A stretch of DNA of 64,000 nucleotides, taken from contig OY762959.1 in assembly GCA_963667205.1 (NCBI GenBank), positions 1,798,001 through 1,862,000 of the forward strand. The letters run 5' to 3'. The DNA is from CF-162 sp963667205 (lineage in GTDB: Bacteria > Chloroflexota > Dehalococcoidia > SM23-28-2 > RBG-16-64-32). The position numbers were made by a program, and so were the translations under genes. Under the pieces are notes generated by a model that was not told the DNA's origin, ran no database searches, and worked only from the letters and a program-made list of their open reading frames with translations. Of this stretch, positions 44,637-54,096 are shown piece by piece (position 1 is the stretch's first letter; each line of letters begins with the position of its first letter).

Positions 44637-45452
44637 CTACTTCTGGCAGCCGCGGCAGAAGTTCGTCTCGCGCCCGCCCGACTTGATCGACGTGATCCGG
44701 TGGCCGCAGCGCGGGCAGTCCTCGTCGCGCTTGGTGTGCACGCGGAGGTGATCGCGGTACATCTTTACCGGTAGCCCCTTCTCCTCCGTCAGCCCGGTCA
44801 CGATCGGCGTCGCCCAGGCCATCGTGTCGCGGATCGCGTGGAACAGCTTGCGCAGGTCCTCCTCAGGGATGTCCGTGCGCTTGCGGAACGGGTGCAGGCC
44901 GGCCTCCCACGGCACCTCGTCGGAGTAGGCGTTGCCGAGGCCGGCAATCATGCGCTCCTTCGTGATGATGTTCTTGATCATGCCGCGGCCCTTCATCATC
45001 ACGGCCACGAAGCCGTCCTCATCCAGGTCCGGGCTCATGACGTCCGGGCCCATCTCCGCCCAGCGCGGCACGTGCTCGGCGAACTCCTCCTCGCGGACGA
45101 GGAAGGCGCGGCCCATCATGCGATCGTCGAAGTAGCGCAGGTCCATGCCGTTGTCCAGGTGCAGGATCCAGGCCGTCTTGGAGCGGCGCTTGTGCTTCGG
45201 CTCCACGTACTGGTAACGGCCGGCCAGCATCGCGTGGACGACCAGAGAGTCGCCGCTCTCGAACGGGAACAGGAAGAGCTTGGCGTGGCGGTAGACCGGC
45301 TTGAACGTCTGGCCCTTCAACCGCTCCAGGAACTCCTCGCGACCGGCGCGCACGATCCAGGCGATCGGCGCCTCCGCCTCGACGACGGTCAGGCCGGGCA
45401 GGCGCTTGTTGAAGTACGTAGCGTAGGCTTCAAGGTCCGGTATCTCTGGCAT
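44637..45452 (-). CDS. Formamidopyrimidine/endonuclease VIII-like DNA glycosylase
   Basis: This 271-residue protein has the Fpg/Nei fold. The N-terminal MPEIPDLEAY keeps the catalytic Pro-Glu, RHAKLFLF is followed by VHAMLAGRYQYV, and the H2TH region has IAGLGNAYSDEVPWEAGLHP. The C-terminal zinc finger is CPRCGHRI and FCRGCQK. It removes oxidised bases. Whether it is Fpg or Nei cannot be decided from this. Confidence 0.9.
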   Translation of the reverse strand: MPEIPDLEAYATYFNKRLPGLTVVEAEAPIAWIVRAGREEFLERLKGQTFKPVYRHAKLFLFPFESGDSLVVHAMLAGRYQYVEPKHKRRSKTAWILHLDNGMDLRYFDDRMMGRAFLVREEEFAEHVPRWAEMGPDVMSPDLDEDGFVAVMMKGRGMIKNIITKERMIAGLGNAYSDEVPWEAGLHPFRKRTDIPEEDLRKLFHAIRDTMAWATPIVTGLTEEKGLPVKMYRDHLRVHTKRDEDCPRCGHRITSIKSGGRETNFCRGCQK

Positions 45453-45464
45453 CGGCCGCGAGCC

Positions 45465-46323
45465 TCAGGCTGAGTTGCCTTCCGCCCGAAAGCGGGGATA
45501 AGAGCCGAGGACGCGAAACACGGAGCAGTTCTTCGCGATCGTCGCCAGCGCCTCAGCCAGCGGCGCGTCGAGCCGATGGCCGTGGACGGTGACAAGGAAG
45601 ATGTACGTGCCCAGCTTCTCCTTGCTGGGCCGCGACTCGATTTTCGAGAGGTTGATGGAGCGCGAGGCGAGCTCCTGCAGAGCGGCGACGAGCTGCCCGG
45701 GGCGGTCTTCGTTGGCGAAGGTGAAGGCGAGTGACGTCTTGTCGGCGCCTGTCGGGGCGTGGTCTTCGCCTGCGACGGTGACAAAGCGGGTGTGGTTGGG
45801 GCTACGGTCCTGGATGCCGCTGGCTATCACCTCCGCGCCGTAGTGCTCCGGCGGCGCGTCGGCTGGCGATCGCGGCTGCGCCGTCGCGGGACATCACGCT
45901 CTCCACAGCGGCCGCGGTCGAAAGCGCCGCCTCGATCGCGGCGTCCGGGTACTGGCGCGCGATGAAGCCGCGGCACTGGGCGATCGCGACAGGGAACGAC
46001 TTGATCACGGTGACGTCCTCGCTGCGCGTGCCGGGCTTCGCCAGAAGCAGGTGCTCGATCGGCAGCACGGTCTCGCTGCGTATGTAAAGCGGCCTCTCAG
46101 CGTGGATCAGCAGGTCGAGCGTCTCGTTGACGGCGCCCTCGATGCTGTTCTCGATCGGGACGACACCCTCTTCCGCTTCACCGCCGGCGACAGCCTCGGC
46201 GACGGCGGTAATGCTCACCAGCGGCACGAGGCCAAAGCCGCCGCCGGCGCTTTCGGCGTAGATGAGCGCCGCTTCTTCGCTGTTCGTGCCGGGCGGCCCG
46301 AAGTAGGCCAGCGTCCTCGTCAT
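45465..46323 (-). pseudogene. pheA: Prephenate dehydratase PheA, frameshifted
   Basis: The first frame (from 46323) carries the catalytic domain: YFGPPGTNSEEAAL, VVPIENSIEGAVNETLDLL and SFPVAIAQCRGFI. Near 45848 one extra G (C on the plus strand) shifts the frame after ASRRAA. The true continuation EHYGAEVIASGIQDRSPNHT follows in the next frame, and the ACT domain (DRPGQLVAALQELASRSINL, SKIESRP) ends at 45465. The restored protein would be about 285 residues, the normal length. Because phenylalanine synthesis needs this enzyme, a sequence error is plausible. Confidence 0.88.
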
Positions 46324-46338
46324 GCGGCGATTGTACCG

Positions 46339-47004
46339 TCAGGCAGAGCTTGTGAGGACGGCCCGCAGCGTCTCCTCGTTCTCGCGGCGCGTGACGGCGA
46401 CGATCTCGTCTTCTATTGCGATAGTCGTCTCCGGCGTCGGCATCCGCGGCGCTCCGTCTGAGCTGATAATGAGGATGATGAGCGACTCGTGCGGCAGTAG
46501 CAGCTCCTTGATCGCCGAGCCAACGACCTGGGCCTCGGCCGGAATCTTGACGGCGACGAGCTCCAGCCCGCCGCCGAGGGTCAGGAACGGGATCATCTGG
46601 TGCGTCGGTAGCTCCTGCTCGATCTGCGCCAGGATGGCGACGGTGGCGCTGACAGTCGTGTCGATGCCAAGCCGCTGGAAGATCTCCTGGTTCTTCGGGT
46701 TATTGATGCGGGCGACCGTGCGCGGGACGCTGAACTTGACCTTCGCCACCTGGCAGGAGACCAGGTTGTCCTCGTCGTCGCCGGTGACCGCGATCACCAT
46801 GTCGGCGCGGCCGAAGCCGGCGATCTCCATCGTCGCCGCCTCGCAGCCGTCGCCGCGCAGGACGATATCGCCCAACTCTTCGGCGATGCGCTCGCACTTG
46901 GCGCCGTCCTGCTCGATGATCAGCACCTCGTGCTGGGGCTCCGCCAGCAGCTCCTTCGCCAGGTAGTAGCCGACTTTGCCGCCGCCGACGATGATGACGT
47001 ACAC
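46339..47004 (-). CDS. trkA: TrkA-type K+ uptake regulator (TrkA-N plus TrkA-C)
   Basis: This cytosolic RCK protein (221 residues) has the NAD-binding VIIVGGGKVGYYLA near the N-terminus, AVTGDDEDNLVSCQVAK, and a C-terminal TrkA-C domain (VVGSAIKELLLPHESLIILI). RCK-C domains in other bacteria bind c-di-AMP, but this is not shown here. It is the last gene of usp-trkA-trkA and abuts the previous one directly. Confidence 0.9.
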   Translation of the reverse strand: MYVIIVGGGKVGYYLAKELLAEPQHEVLIIEQDGAKCERIAEELGDIVLRGDGCEAATMEIAGFGRADMVIAVTGDDEDNLVSCQVAKVKFSVPRTVARINNPKNQEIFQRLGIDTTVSATVAILAQIEQELPTHQMIPFLTLGGGLELVAVKIPAEAQVVGSAIKELLLPHESLIILIISSDGAPRMPTPETTIAIEDEIVAVTRRENEETLRAVLTSSA

Positions 47005-47427
47005 CTAAGCCTCCTCCGCCACCGGTGCGCTTTCGCTGAGCAGATCGTGGAGCACATTCGCGCCCATTACCGTCGGGCTGATCGTCTCCAGGCCGAGTTC
47101 GCGGTACATCTCCTCGCGGATCGGGTCATAGATGCGGCAGAGCGTCCGCGGCACACCGAAGATGTGCTTTGCCACCTGCGTCGCGAGGACGTTGCGGTTG
47201 TCGCCCTGCGTGACAGCGATGAACGCCTCGGCCTCGCCGACGCCTATGCGTGCCAGCACGTCCTGGTCGATGCCGTTACCGATGTGCTTCCGGCCCTTGA
47301 AGTTGGAGGGCAGGCGCCGGAACGCATCGGCCCGTACATCGAGCACGGTGACGTCGTGGCCCTCCGCGGAAAGGCAAGCGGCGAGGCTCGACCCGACACG
47401 GCCGCAGCCCATGATCACGACCCTCAT
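47005..47427 (-). CDS. TrkA-N domain protein
   Basis: This 140-residue protein has a single Rossmann TrkA-N domain: VVIMGCGRVGSSLAACLSAE, EAFIAVTQGDNRNVLATQVA and RIYDPIREEMYRELG. It lacks a TrkA-C domain, unlike its neighbour. Its start overlaps the stress-protein stop by four bases. It could be a partner subunit of the downstream TrkA. Confidence 0.87.
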   Translation of the reverse strand: MRVVIMGCGRVGSSLAACLSAEGHDVTVLDVRADAFRRLPSNFKGRKHIGNGIDQDVLARIGVGEAEAFIAVTQGDNRNVLATQVAKHIFGVPRTLCRIYDPIREEMYRELGLETISPTVMGANVLHDLLSESAPVAEEA

Positions 47428-47876
47428 TCGCCGACGCCTCGCGACGCCTCGCGGACGACGATCACCTGGCAGGGCGCGTGGTCCATGACGTAGGTCGCGG
47501 TTTCGTCCAACTCGAACTCGCCGAGTGGCATCTTGTAGTTGACGCCGAGAAAGATCGCGCTGACGCCGCGCTCGATCGACTCATCGACGATGGCATGGCC
47601 GGCGTCGCGCGCCTGCAGTATCTCGCCTTCGATCTTGCAGTCGGTCTTGCTCGCGATCTCCTCGGCCTGCTGGAGGATGGCCTCCGCGCCGCGGGCGTCG
47701 GCGTCGAGCTCGGCGTCGAGGGCCATCGTGCGGGCGACTTCGATGATGTACACGGCGTATACCGTCCCCTTGTTTCGCCGGGAGACAGCGCAGGCGAGCG
47801 CGAGAGCGTCGAAGGCGGACTCGTTGCCGTCAACCGGCACGAGGATGTCCTGGGTGCGCTGAGTAGGGTGTTCCAA
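47424..47876 (-). CDS. Universal stress protein (UspA family)
   Basis: This 150-residue UspA-like protein begins with ILVPVDGNESAFDALALACA and has a C-terminal VSAIFLGVN and TATYVMDHAPCQVIVVRE, the typical strand-loop-strand ATP site. The ATP-binding GxxG pattern is not convincing. It forms an operon with two TrkA genes, so it may take part in potassium homeostasis. Confidence 0.83.
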   Translation of the reverse strand: MEHPTQRTQDILVPVDGNESAFDALALACAVSRRNKGTVYAVYIIEVARTMALDAELDADARGAEAILQQAEEIASKTDCKIEGEILQARDAGHAIVDESIERGVSAIFLGVNYKMPLGEFELDETATYVMDHAPCQVIVVREASRGVGE

Positions 47877-47954
47877 AGCGTGCTCCGAGAGATTGACTAA
47901 TGCAAGGCATTATACGGACGCCGCTCACCGTCGGGCAACGCCAGCCGGCGAGGT

Positions 47955-49538
47955 CTAGTGACGGAATCCGCGGGTGCCGGTGAACACCATCGCGACGCCG
48001 TACTCATTGCAGATCTCGATCGCCTCCTCATCGCGAGCGCCGCCGCCGGGCTGGATGATCGCTGTGATGCCGGCGCGGCAGGCGTCTTCAACGGCATCGC
48101 CCTTCGCGAACGGGAAGAACGCGTCCGAAGCAACGACCGCGCCCTCGATCTTCTCTCCGGCACGCTCGATCGCCTGTCGCGTCGGCCAGAGGCGGTTCGG
48201 CTGGCCGCCGCCGATGCCGATCGTCGCGAGCTCCTTCGCGATGACCACGCCGTTCGACTTGACGTGCTTTACGCAGTTCCAGGCGAAGCGCAGCTCGCTG
48301 GCCTCCGCAGCGGTCGGCGCGCGCTTCGTGACGACGCGGAGCTCCAGGTCAGCGCCGCGTGCGGTGTCCGGTTCCTGCGCCAGCATCCCGCCCAGCAGCT
48401 GCCGGAACTCGACCTCGGGGTAGGCGCGGTCGGTGGACGGCGTCAGGAGGATGCGCAGGTCCTGGCGCTTGCGCAGCCGCTCTAGCGCGCGGTCCTCGTA
48501 TCCGGGCGCGATGATGATGTCGTAGCGCTTGCCACGCATCGCCTCCGTCATCTCCCACGTCACCGGCCGGTTGACGGCGATGATGCCGCCGAACGGCGAG
48601 ATCGGGTCCGAGTCGTAGGCGCGCTGGTAGGCGACGGCAACGTCGTCGTGCGACGCCACGCCGCACGGCGTTCCGTGCTTGACGATGACGACGACCGGTT
48701 CGTCGAAGTCGATGGCGCAGCGCCAGGCCGCGTCGGCGTCGAAGTAGTTGAGGTAGGACATCGCCAGCCCGTGCAGCTGCTCGGCACCGACCGCACCGTC
48801 CGCAGCGGACGGGCTGGGGTCGCGATAGACGGCGCCGCGCTGGTGCGGGTTCTCGCCGTACCGTGTGTCCGCGATCTTCTCGAGACCGATCGTCAGTTCG
48901 GCCGGGAACCCTTCGAGAGCCTCAGGCTGAGCGGGATCTTCCTCTCTGCCGTTTCCTGACCTCTGTCTCTTGAGATAGCCGGCGATCATCGTGTCGTAGG
49001 CGGCGACGTGCTGGAACGCCTTCGCCGCCAGGCGCCTGCGATAATCCGCCGGCACCAGCTCCATCGCCAGGTGGTCGAGCGCCTCGTCGTAGTCGTCCGG
49101 ATCGACGAGGACGAGCACGTAGGGGTGGTTCTTGGCCGCGGCTCGCAGCATCGTCGGTCCGCCGATATCGATGTTCTCGAGCGCGTCCTCCATCGTCACG
49201 TCCGGCTTCGCGATCGTCTCGCGGAACGGGTAGAGGTTCACGCAGACGAGGTCGATGGGGGCGATCTTGTGCTCGGAGAGCTGCTGCATGTGCGCCGGCA
49301 GGTCTCGCCGCGCGAGGATGCCTGCGTGTACCGCCGGGTGGAGCGTCTTGACACGCCCGTCAAGCAGCTCCGGGAACGATGTCAGCGACGATACAGGCTG
49401 CACCGCCAGCCCGGTCTCCGACAGGTGCTTGTGCGTGCCGCCTGTGGAGTAGATGTCGAACTCTAGCTCGGCGAGCTGAAGCGCGAAGTTCTTGAGCCCG
49501 CTCTTGTCGTACGGCGCGAGAATCGCGACTGGGCTCAA
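47955..49538 (-). CDS. purH: Bifunctional AICAR transformylase/IMP cyclohydrolase PurH
   Basis: PurH performs the last two steps of IMP synthesis. The 527-residue protein has the cyclohydrolase N-terminus (YDKSGLKNFALQLAELEFDI, STGGT) and the transformylase C-terminus (PGGGARDEEAIEICNE, MVFTGTRGFRH). The TTG start overlaps the stop of the upstream unknown gene by four bases (TTGA). It is the last gene of the pur operon. Confidence 0.96.
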   Translation of the reverse strand: MSPVAILAPYDKSGLKNFALQLAELEFDIYSTGGTHKHLSETGLAVQPVSSLTSFPELLDGRVKTLHPAVHAGILARRDLPAHMQQLSEHKIAPIDLVCVNLYPFRETIAKPDVTMEDALENIDIGGPTMLRAAAKNHPYVLVLVDPDDYDEALDHLAMELVPADYRRRLAAKAFQHVAAYDTMIAGYLKRQRSGNGREEDPAQPEALEGFPAELTIGLEKIADTRYGENPHQRGAVYRDPSPSAADGAVGAEQLHGLAMSYLNYFDADAAWRCAIDFDEPVVVIVKHGTPCGVASHDDVAVAYQRAYDSDPISPFGGIIAVNRPVTWEMTEAMRGKRYDIIIAPGYEDRALERLRKRQDLRILLTPSTDRAYPEVEFRQLLGGMLAQEPDTARGADLELRVVTKRAPTAAEASELRFAWNCVKHVKSNGVVIAKELATIGIGGGQPNRLWPTRQAIERAGEKIEGAVVASDAFFPFAKGDAVEDACRAGITAIIQPGGGARDEEAIEICNEYGVAMVFTGTRGFRH

Positions 49539-49966
49539 GACTCCTCCTCGACGTACTCGTTCTTGTGCCAGACGTCGGTGAACTCGTTGGCGATCTCCTC
49601 GTCGACTTCGCCTGAGCCGTCGCAGAGGGGGCAGCTGACGGTTCCTACCGTCGCCTCCGCCATGCCCTGGTACTCCATCAGCTTGCCTTCCTCGACCCAG
49701 ACGTAGGTGCGGTCCGGATCGTATTCGAGGCCCTCGATGGCATGGCCACGGCCGTCCTCCTCGATGATCATCACCCCTTCGGCGGTGCCGGCGTGCTCGC
49801 GGAAGAAGGAATCGAGCGCCGCGGAGGCGCTGGCGGCATTCACCTGCTCCTCCCAGTCGGTCTCTTTGAAGTAGTGTCCTGGGCGAGCGGCCGCGGCGCG
49901 CAGGTCTATCTGCTCGCCGCTGTCCTTCGGCTGGCGCTCGATGTAGAAGACACGGAAGCGGGCCAT
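49535..49966 (-). CDS. Unknown protein in the pur operon
   Basis: This 143-residue protein starts at ATG 49966 (MARFRVFYIERQP) after GGAGG. It has a CPLCDGSG segment (CxxC with GSG) near residue 115, like a single zinc knuckle, and is otherwise acidic with a beta-strand pattern (EGVMIIEEDGRGHAIEGLEY, TYVWVEEGK). Between purM and purH, a slot often held by purN, it may have a purine-related role. I do not recognise it. Confidence 0.6.
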   Translation of the reverse strand: MARFRVFYIERQPKDSGEQIDLRAAAARPGHYFKETDWEEQVNAASASAALDSFFREHAGTAEGVMIIEEDGRGHAIEGLEYDPDRTYVWVEEGKLMEYQGMAEATVGTVSCPLCDGSGEVDEEIANEFTDVWHKNEYVEEES

Positions 49967-49968
49967 GG

Positions 49969-51012
49969 CTACCTCCAATTCACTCCGTCGCCGGGCGTCA
50001 CTTCGCCGATCACCCACGACTCAGGCAACTGTTGTGAGACCGCGGCGGCGTCTTCCGGCGCGACGGCGACGATCACGCCGACCCCTGCGTTGAACGCGCG
50101 CAGCATCTCGGCTTCGCTGAGGTCGCCCGTTTCCTGGATCAGGCGAAGAAGCGCCGGCGTGCGCCAGGACTCGCGATCGAGTTGGGCGCCGAGGCCGTCC
50201 GGCAGGATGCGCGGCAGGTTGCCGGGAATGCCGCCGCCGGTGACGTGCGCGATCCCACGCAACGCAGGCAGGACGGGGCGCAGGTCTGCGAGATACGGGC
50301 GGTGGGGCACGAGCAGCGCATCGCCGAGCGTGCCCTCCAGCCCCGGGTAGTTGCGTTCGAGTACGGCGCGTTCGGCCGCCTGATCGCCGCCCATGCCGAC
50401 GTTGAACAGCCGCCGCACGAGCGAGTAGCCGTTGGTGTGCAGGCCGTTCGACGGCAGCGCGATCAGGACGTCGCCTTCGCTGATGAGGGAGCCGTCGATC
50501 ACGGCGCCTCCCTCAACGACGCCGACGACGAAGCCTACGAGGTCGAAGTCGCCGTCTTCGTACGTGCCGGGCATATCGGCCGTCTCGCCGCCGAGGAGCG
50601 CGCAGCCGGCCTCCCGGCAGGCCGCCACGCAGCCCGCGACGAGCTCTGCTTTGGCGTCGTCGGAGAGGCCACAGTTGCCGATGTAGTCGAGGAAGAAGAG
50701 CGGCTCGGCGCCGGTCGTCAGGACGTCGTTGACGCAGTGGTTGACGAGGTCATGGCCGACGCCGGCGTAGCGACCGAGGACGGCCGCGATCTTGACCTTC
50801 GTCCCGACGCTGTCCGTGCTAGCGACGAGCACCGGCTCCTTGTAGCTTCCGAGCTTGAAGAGCCCGGCGAACGGGCCGATGTCGGCGAGCACTTCCGGCC
50901 GCCGCGCCGACCTCGCGAGTCCGGCGAAGCGATCGACGAGAGCCTCAGCCGCGTCGACGTCAACGCCGGCAGCCGCGTAGGCGTCGGGGAGTTCTGGCTT
51001 CTGGCTGGTCAA
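49969..51012 (-). CDS. purM: Phosphoribosylformylglycinamidine cyclo-ligase PurM
   Basis: PurM (AIR synthetase) closes the imidazole ring. The 347-residue protein has ASTDSVGTKVKIAA, NDVLTTGAEPLFFLDYI, GGETADMPGTYEDGDFDLVG and the HVTGGGIPGNLPRILPDG segment. The start is uncertain: TTG 51012 is chosen and no strong ribosome binding site is visible. The stop lies two bases before the ATG of the unknown gene. Confidence 0.94.
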   Translation of the reverse strand: MTSQKPELPDAYAAAGVDVDAAEALVDRFAGLARSARRPEVLADIGPFAGLFKLGSYKEPVLVASTDSVGTKVKIAAVLGRYAGVGHDLVNHCVNDVLTTGAEPLFFLDYIGNCGLSDDAKAELVAGCVAACREAGCALLGGETADMPGTYEDGDFDLVGFVVGVVEGGAVIDGSLISEGDVLIALPSNGLHTNGYSLVRRLFNVGMGGDQAAERAVLERNYPGLEGTLGDALLVPHRPYLADLRPVLPALRGIAHVTGGGIPGNLPRILPDGLGAQLDRESWRTPALLRLIQETGDLSEAEMLRAFNAGVGVIVAVAPEDAAAVSQQLPESWVIGEVTPGDGVNWR

Positions 51013-51118
51013 ACCGTTGGGCCTAGCACGACGTTGCGGGACTCCTTCTGGAACGGGCGAACCCAATGATAGCGGGACAGCGCGGGCGGTGCTAGCGTCG
51101 TTGGCGTGCCGGCCGTGG

Positions 51119-52585
51119 CTAGCCGGTCTCGGCTTCGCCCTTGGCGGCCGCCGTGACGGGCTGGTTCCTGCCTTTGCCGCGTCCGGGCCGCTCGAAGACG
51201 AGCTTGTCCATCTGCAGCTGCACCGGCATCGGGTACTCGCCGCTGAAGCAGGCCGTACAGAACGACTCGCGCGGCTGCTCAACGGCGCGCATCAGGCCGT
51301 CGAGCGAGAGGTAGGAGAGCGAGTCGGCGCCGATGTGCCGGCGGATGTCTTCGATCTCCTGGTGCGAGGCGATCAACTCCCACTGCGTCGCCATGTCGAT
51401 GCCGAAGTGGCAGGGGTGCACGATCGGCGGGGCGCAGATGCGCATGTGCACGCTCGCAGCGCCGGCGTTGCGCAGCATCTCGACGACCTTCGGCGTCGTC
51501 GTGCCGCGGACGATCGAGTCGTCGACGACGATGAGGCGCTTGCCTTCGATGACCTGGCGCAGCGGGTTGAACTTCAGGCGGACGCCCTGCTCGCGCAGCC
51601 GTTGGTCCGGCTTGATGAAGGTGCGGCCCACGTAGCGGTTCTTGACGAGTCCCTCCGCGTACGGGATGCCGGATTCGTTCGCGTAGCCGATCGCCGCCGC
51701 CGTGGCGGAGTCCGGCACGCCGATGACGATGTCCGCGTCGATCGGCGCCTCGCGGGCCAGCTCGCGGCCCATGTTGGCGCGAGTTGGCTGCAGCAGCTTG
51801 CCGCGCATGATGCTGTCGGGGCGGGCGAAGTAGATGTACTCGAAAACACAGAGGGCGTCCCGGCGCTTCTCCACCCCTTGCTCCGCGTGCAGGCCGTCCC
51901 CGTCGATGACGACCACCTCACCGGGCTCGACCTCACGCACGAACGTCGCGCCCAGGTGGTCGAGGGCGCAAGTCTCGGAGGCGATGACCCAGCCCTTGCC
52001 GTTGAGCTTGCCGATGCTGAGCGGCCGCACGCCGTAAGGGTCACGCATGGCGATGAGAGTGTCCTTCGTGGTGGCTACGAAGCAGTAGGCGCCCGTCATC
52101 ACCTTCATCGTGTTGGCGGCACGTTCGAGCCAAGTACTGCCGGGAGCGGTCACGAGCAGCTGCGCTGCGACTTCGGTGTCGGTCGACGTAGTGAAGTCCT
52201 TACCGTCTTCCTCGAGGTCGTCCCGAAGGACGTCGGCGTTAATCAGGTTTCCGTTGTGTCCCAGCGCCAGCTCGCCGTTCGGGCCTTCGACACGGACCGG
52301 CTGGGCGTTCTCACTGCGGCTCGATCCGGTCGTGGAGTAGCGTGTGTGGCCGATCGCCACGTGCCCGGGCAGGTGACCCAGGTCGTGCTCCTCGAAGACC
52401 TGCGAGACCAAGCCCATGCCCGTCCGCACATGGAGCGACTCGCCGTCACCGGAGGCTATTCCGGCGCTCTCCTGGCCGCGGTGCTGGAGGGCGTAGATGC
52501 CGTAAAAGGTGAGGCGGGCTACGTCTTCGCCCGGTGCGTATACGCCGAAGACGCCGCACTTGTCTCTCCAGGCGTCGCTAGGCAT
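51119..52585 (-). CDS. purF: Amidophosphoribosyltransferase PurF
   Basis: PurF commits PRPP to purine synthesis. The 488-residue protein has a short N-terminal stretch before the nucleophile cysteine (RDKCGVFGVY), GIYALQHRGQESAGI, the glutaminase segment THVSTTG-type GHTRYSTTGSS, and the PRT motif VVDDSIVRGTTT. A C-terminal FCTACFSGEYP is also present. It is the first gene of purF-purM-unknown-purH. A propeptide of about nine residues precedes the cysteine. Confidence 0.96.
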   Translation of the reverse strand: MPSDAWRDKCGVFGVYAPGEDVARLTFYGIYALQHRGQESAGIASGDGESLHVRTGMGLVSQVFEEHDLGHLPGHVAIGHTRYSTTGSSRSENAQPVRVEGPNGELALGHNGNLINADVLRDDLEEDGKDFTTSTDTEVAAQLLVTAPGSTWLERAANTMKVMTGAYCFVATTKDTLIAMRDPYGVRPLSIGKLNGKGWVIASETCALDHLGATFVREVEPGEVVVIDGDGLHAEQGVEKRRDALCVFEYIYFARPDSIMRGKLLQPTRANMGRELAREAPIDADIVIGVPDSATAAAIGYANESGIPYAEGLVKNRYVGRTFIKPDQRLREQGVRLKFNPLRQVIEGKRLIVVDDSIVRGTTTPKVVEMLRNAGAASVHMRICAPPIVHPCHFGIDMATQWELIASHQEIEDIRRHIGADSLSYLSLDGLMRAVEQPRESFCTACFSGEYPMPVQLQMDKLVFERPGRGKGRNQPVTAAAKGEAETG

Positions 52586-52763
52586 CCATAGACCCCGTAA
52601 ACGGGGGGAGAGGGGGGGCGCCGAGTGAAGTAATCACGGCATTAGTGCAAATACATTTGCTGGCCCAACAATTGTAGCATCGCCGCAACGTAAGCGACAA
52701 CGGACGGAGCCTTGCGGCCCACTTCCGCCGGTAGCGCAACCATCCCGTAAGATAGGGAACGTT

Positions 52764-54095
52764 ATGCTCGATCTGCTGGCCGGCGCCGCCACTGCCGTCA
52801 TCACACCGACCGTCGGCGTCCAGCTCGACGGCTACGGCGCGCGCGATGACTCGTCGCAGGGCGTGCACGATGAGCTGGAGGCGCGCGTCCTCGTCCTTGA
52901 ACAGGGCGCTCAGAACGCCGTCATCGTCAGCTGCGACCTTCTCGGCGTGCACGCGTGGATCGCCTCCGAGGTGCGCGCCCGAGCGGCGGCGGCGACGGGC
53001 GTTAACCCCGACGGAGTGCTCGTAGCCGCCACGCACAATCATGCCGGTCCCGCCGGACTGCGCGGCGGCCTCATGTCGCGGCTCGACGAGACGCTGGCCG
53101 AAGCAGTCGTTGTCCGCGTCTGCGAGGCGATCGAGGAAGCCTGGAAGTCGCGTCGCCCGGCGTCGATCAAGCACGCCAGCGCGACTGTCGACACGATCAG
53201 CCTCAACCGCCGCGATCCTGAGTGGCCGAAGGATGCGGCGCTCCACGTCGTCCTCATAGAGGGCGAGGACGGCCCCGTCGCCACTGTGCTCAACTTCGCC
53301 TGCCACGCGACGGTCCTCAACGGCACGAACCTCATGATCTCCGGCGAGTTCCCCGGCGTTGCCTGCCGGCTCATCCAGCGGGAGACAGGCGCTCCTTGCG
53401 TCTACCTCAACGGCGCTTGCGGCGACGTCAACCCCGTTTGGATCACGCAAGACTTCGCCGCCGTCGAGCGCGCCGGTCAGATCATCGGCGGGCAGGCGCT
53501 GCGGCTCGCCGCGGAGATGCGCGCGCTCGGGCCCGGTCAGCGCTCGCACAACATCCGCTGGGACGAATTCCTGGAGGTCTCTGCGCCGGGCCGCGTTGTG
53601 GCGCCCTCCCTGCACACCGTCAGACGGGAGATAACGCTGCCTCAGCGCGAGTTCGATTCGGACGACGCTTACGCCGCGCTGATCGAGAATCTGGCGGCGG
53701 CGGCCGGTGCGGCCCCGCCCGGCTCGCCGGAGAGGCGTGACGCGACCGCGTCTTTCACGCGCTTCAAGGTTGAGCGCTGGGCGGCGGCCTGGTCACGTCA
53801 CTCAGACGAGCCCGCGCGGATGGAGCTGCAGGCGATGCAGCTCGGCGATGGGCTGGCGTTGCTGGCCGTGCCGGCTGAGCTGTTCGCCGAGACGGCGACG
53901 GCGACTCGCGAGGCCGCGCCGTTCACGGACGTGATCATGGCCTGCTACGCGAACGACTACGTTGGCTACATCGTGCCGGAACCCGGCTACGAGGATGGCG
54001 GCTACGAGGCCGGCGTCACGTTCTGCGCCCCGGAGGCCGAGGCGATGATGCGGGACGCCGCGAAAGGCCTGCTCACGGAGGTCGGTGGAGCGTAG
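52764..54095 (+). CDS. Neutral ceramidase-like hydrolase
   Basis: The 443-residue protein resembles the N-terminal catalytic part of neutral/alkaline ceramidases: AAVITPTVGVQLDGYGARDD-type start (TAVITPTVGVQLDGYG), VVSCDLLGVHA-like strand, THNHAGPAGLRGG with zinc-site histidines, and FACHATVLNG. CVYLNGACGDVNP is the classic ceramidase sequence. There is no clear signal peptide, so the substrate could be an amide other than ceramide. The next gene encodes a PIG-L deacetylase two bases away. Confidence 0.85.
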   Translation: MLDLLAGAATAVITPTVGVQLDGYGARDDSSQGVHDELEARVLVLEQGAQNAVIVSCDLLGVHAWIASEVRARAAAATGVNPDGVLVAATHNHAGPAGLRGGLMSRLDETLAEAVVVRVCEAIEEAWKSRRPASIKHASATVDTISLNRRDPEWPKDAALHVVLIEGEDGPVATVLNFACHATVLNGTNLMISGEFPGVACRLIQRETGAPCVYLNGACGDVNPVWITQDFAAVERAGQIIGGQALRLAAEMRALGPGQRSHNIRWDEFLEVSAPGRVVAPSLHTVRREITLPQREFDSDDAYAALIENLAAAAGAAPPGSPERRDATASFTRFKVERWAAAWSRHSDEPARMELQAMQLGDGLALLAVPAELFAETATATREAAPFTDVIMACYANDYVGYIVPEPGYEDGGYEAGVTFCAPEAEAMMRDAAKGLLTEVGGA

Positions 54096-54096
54096 C

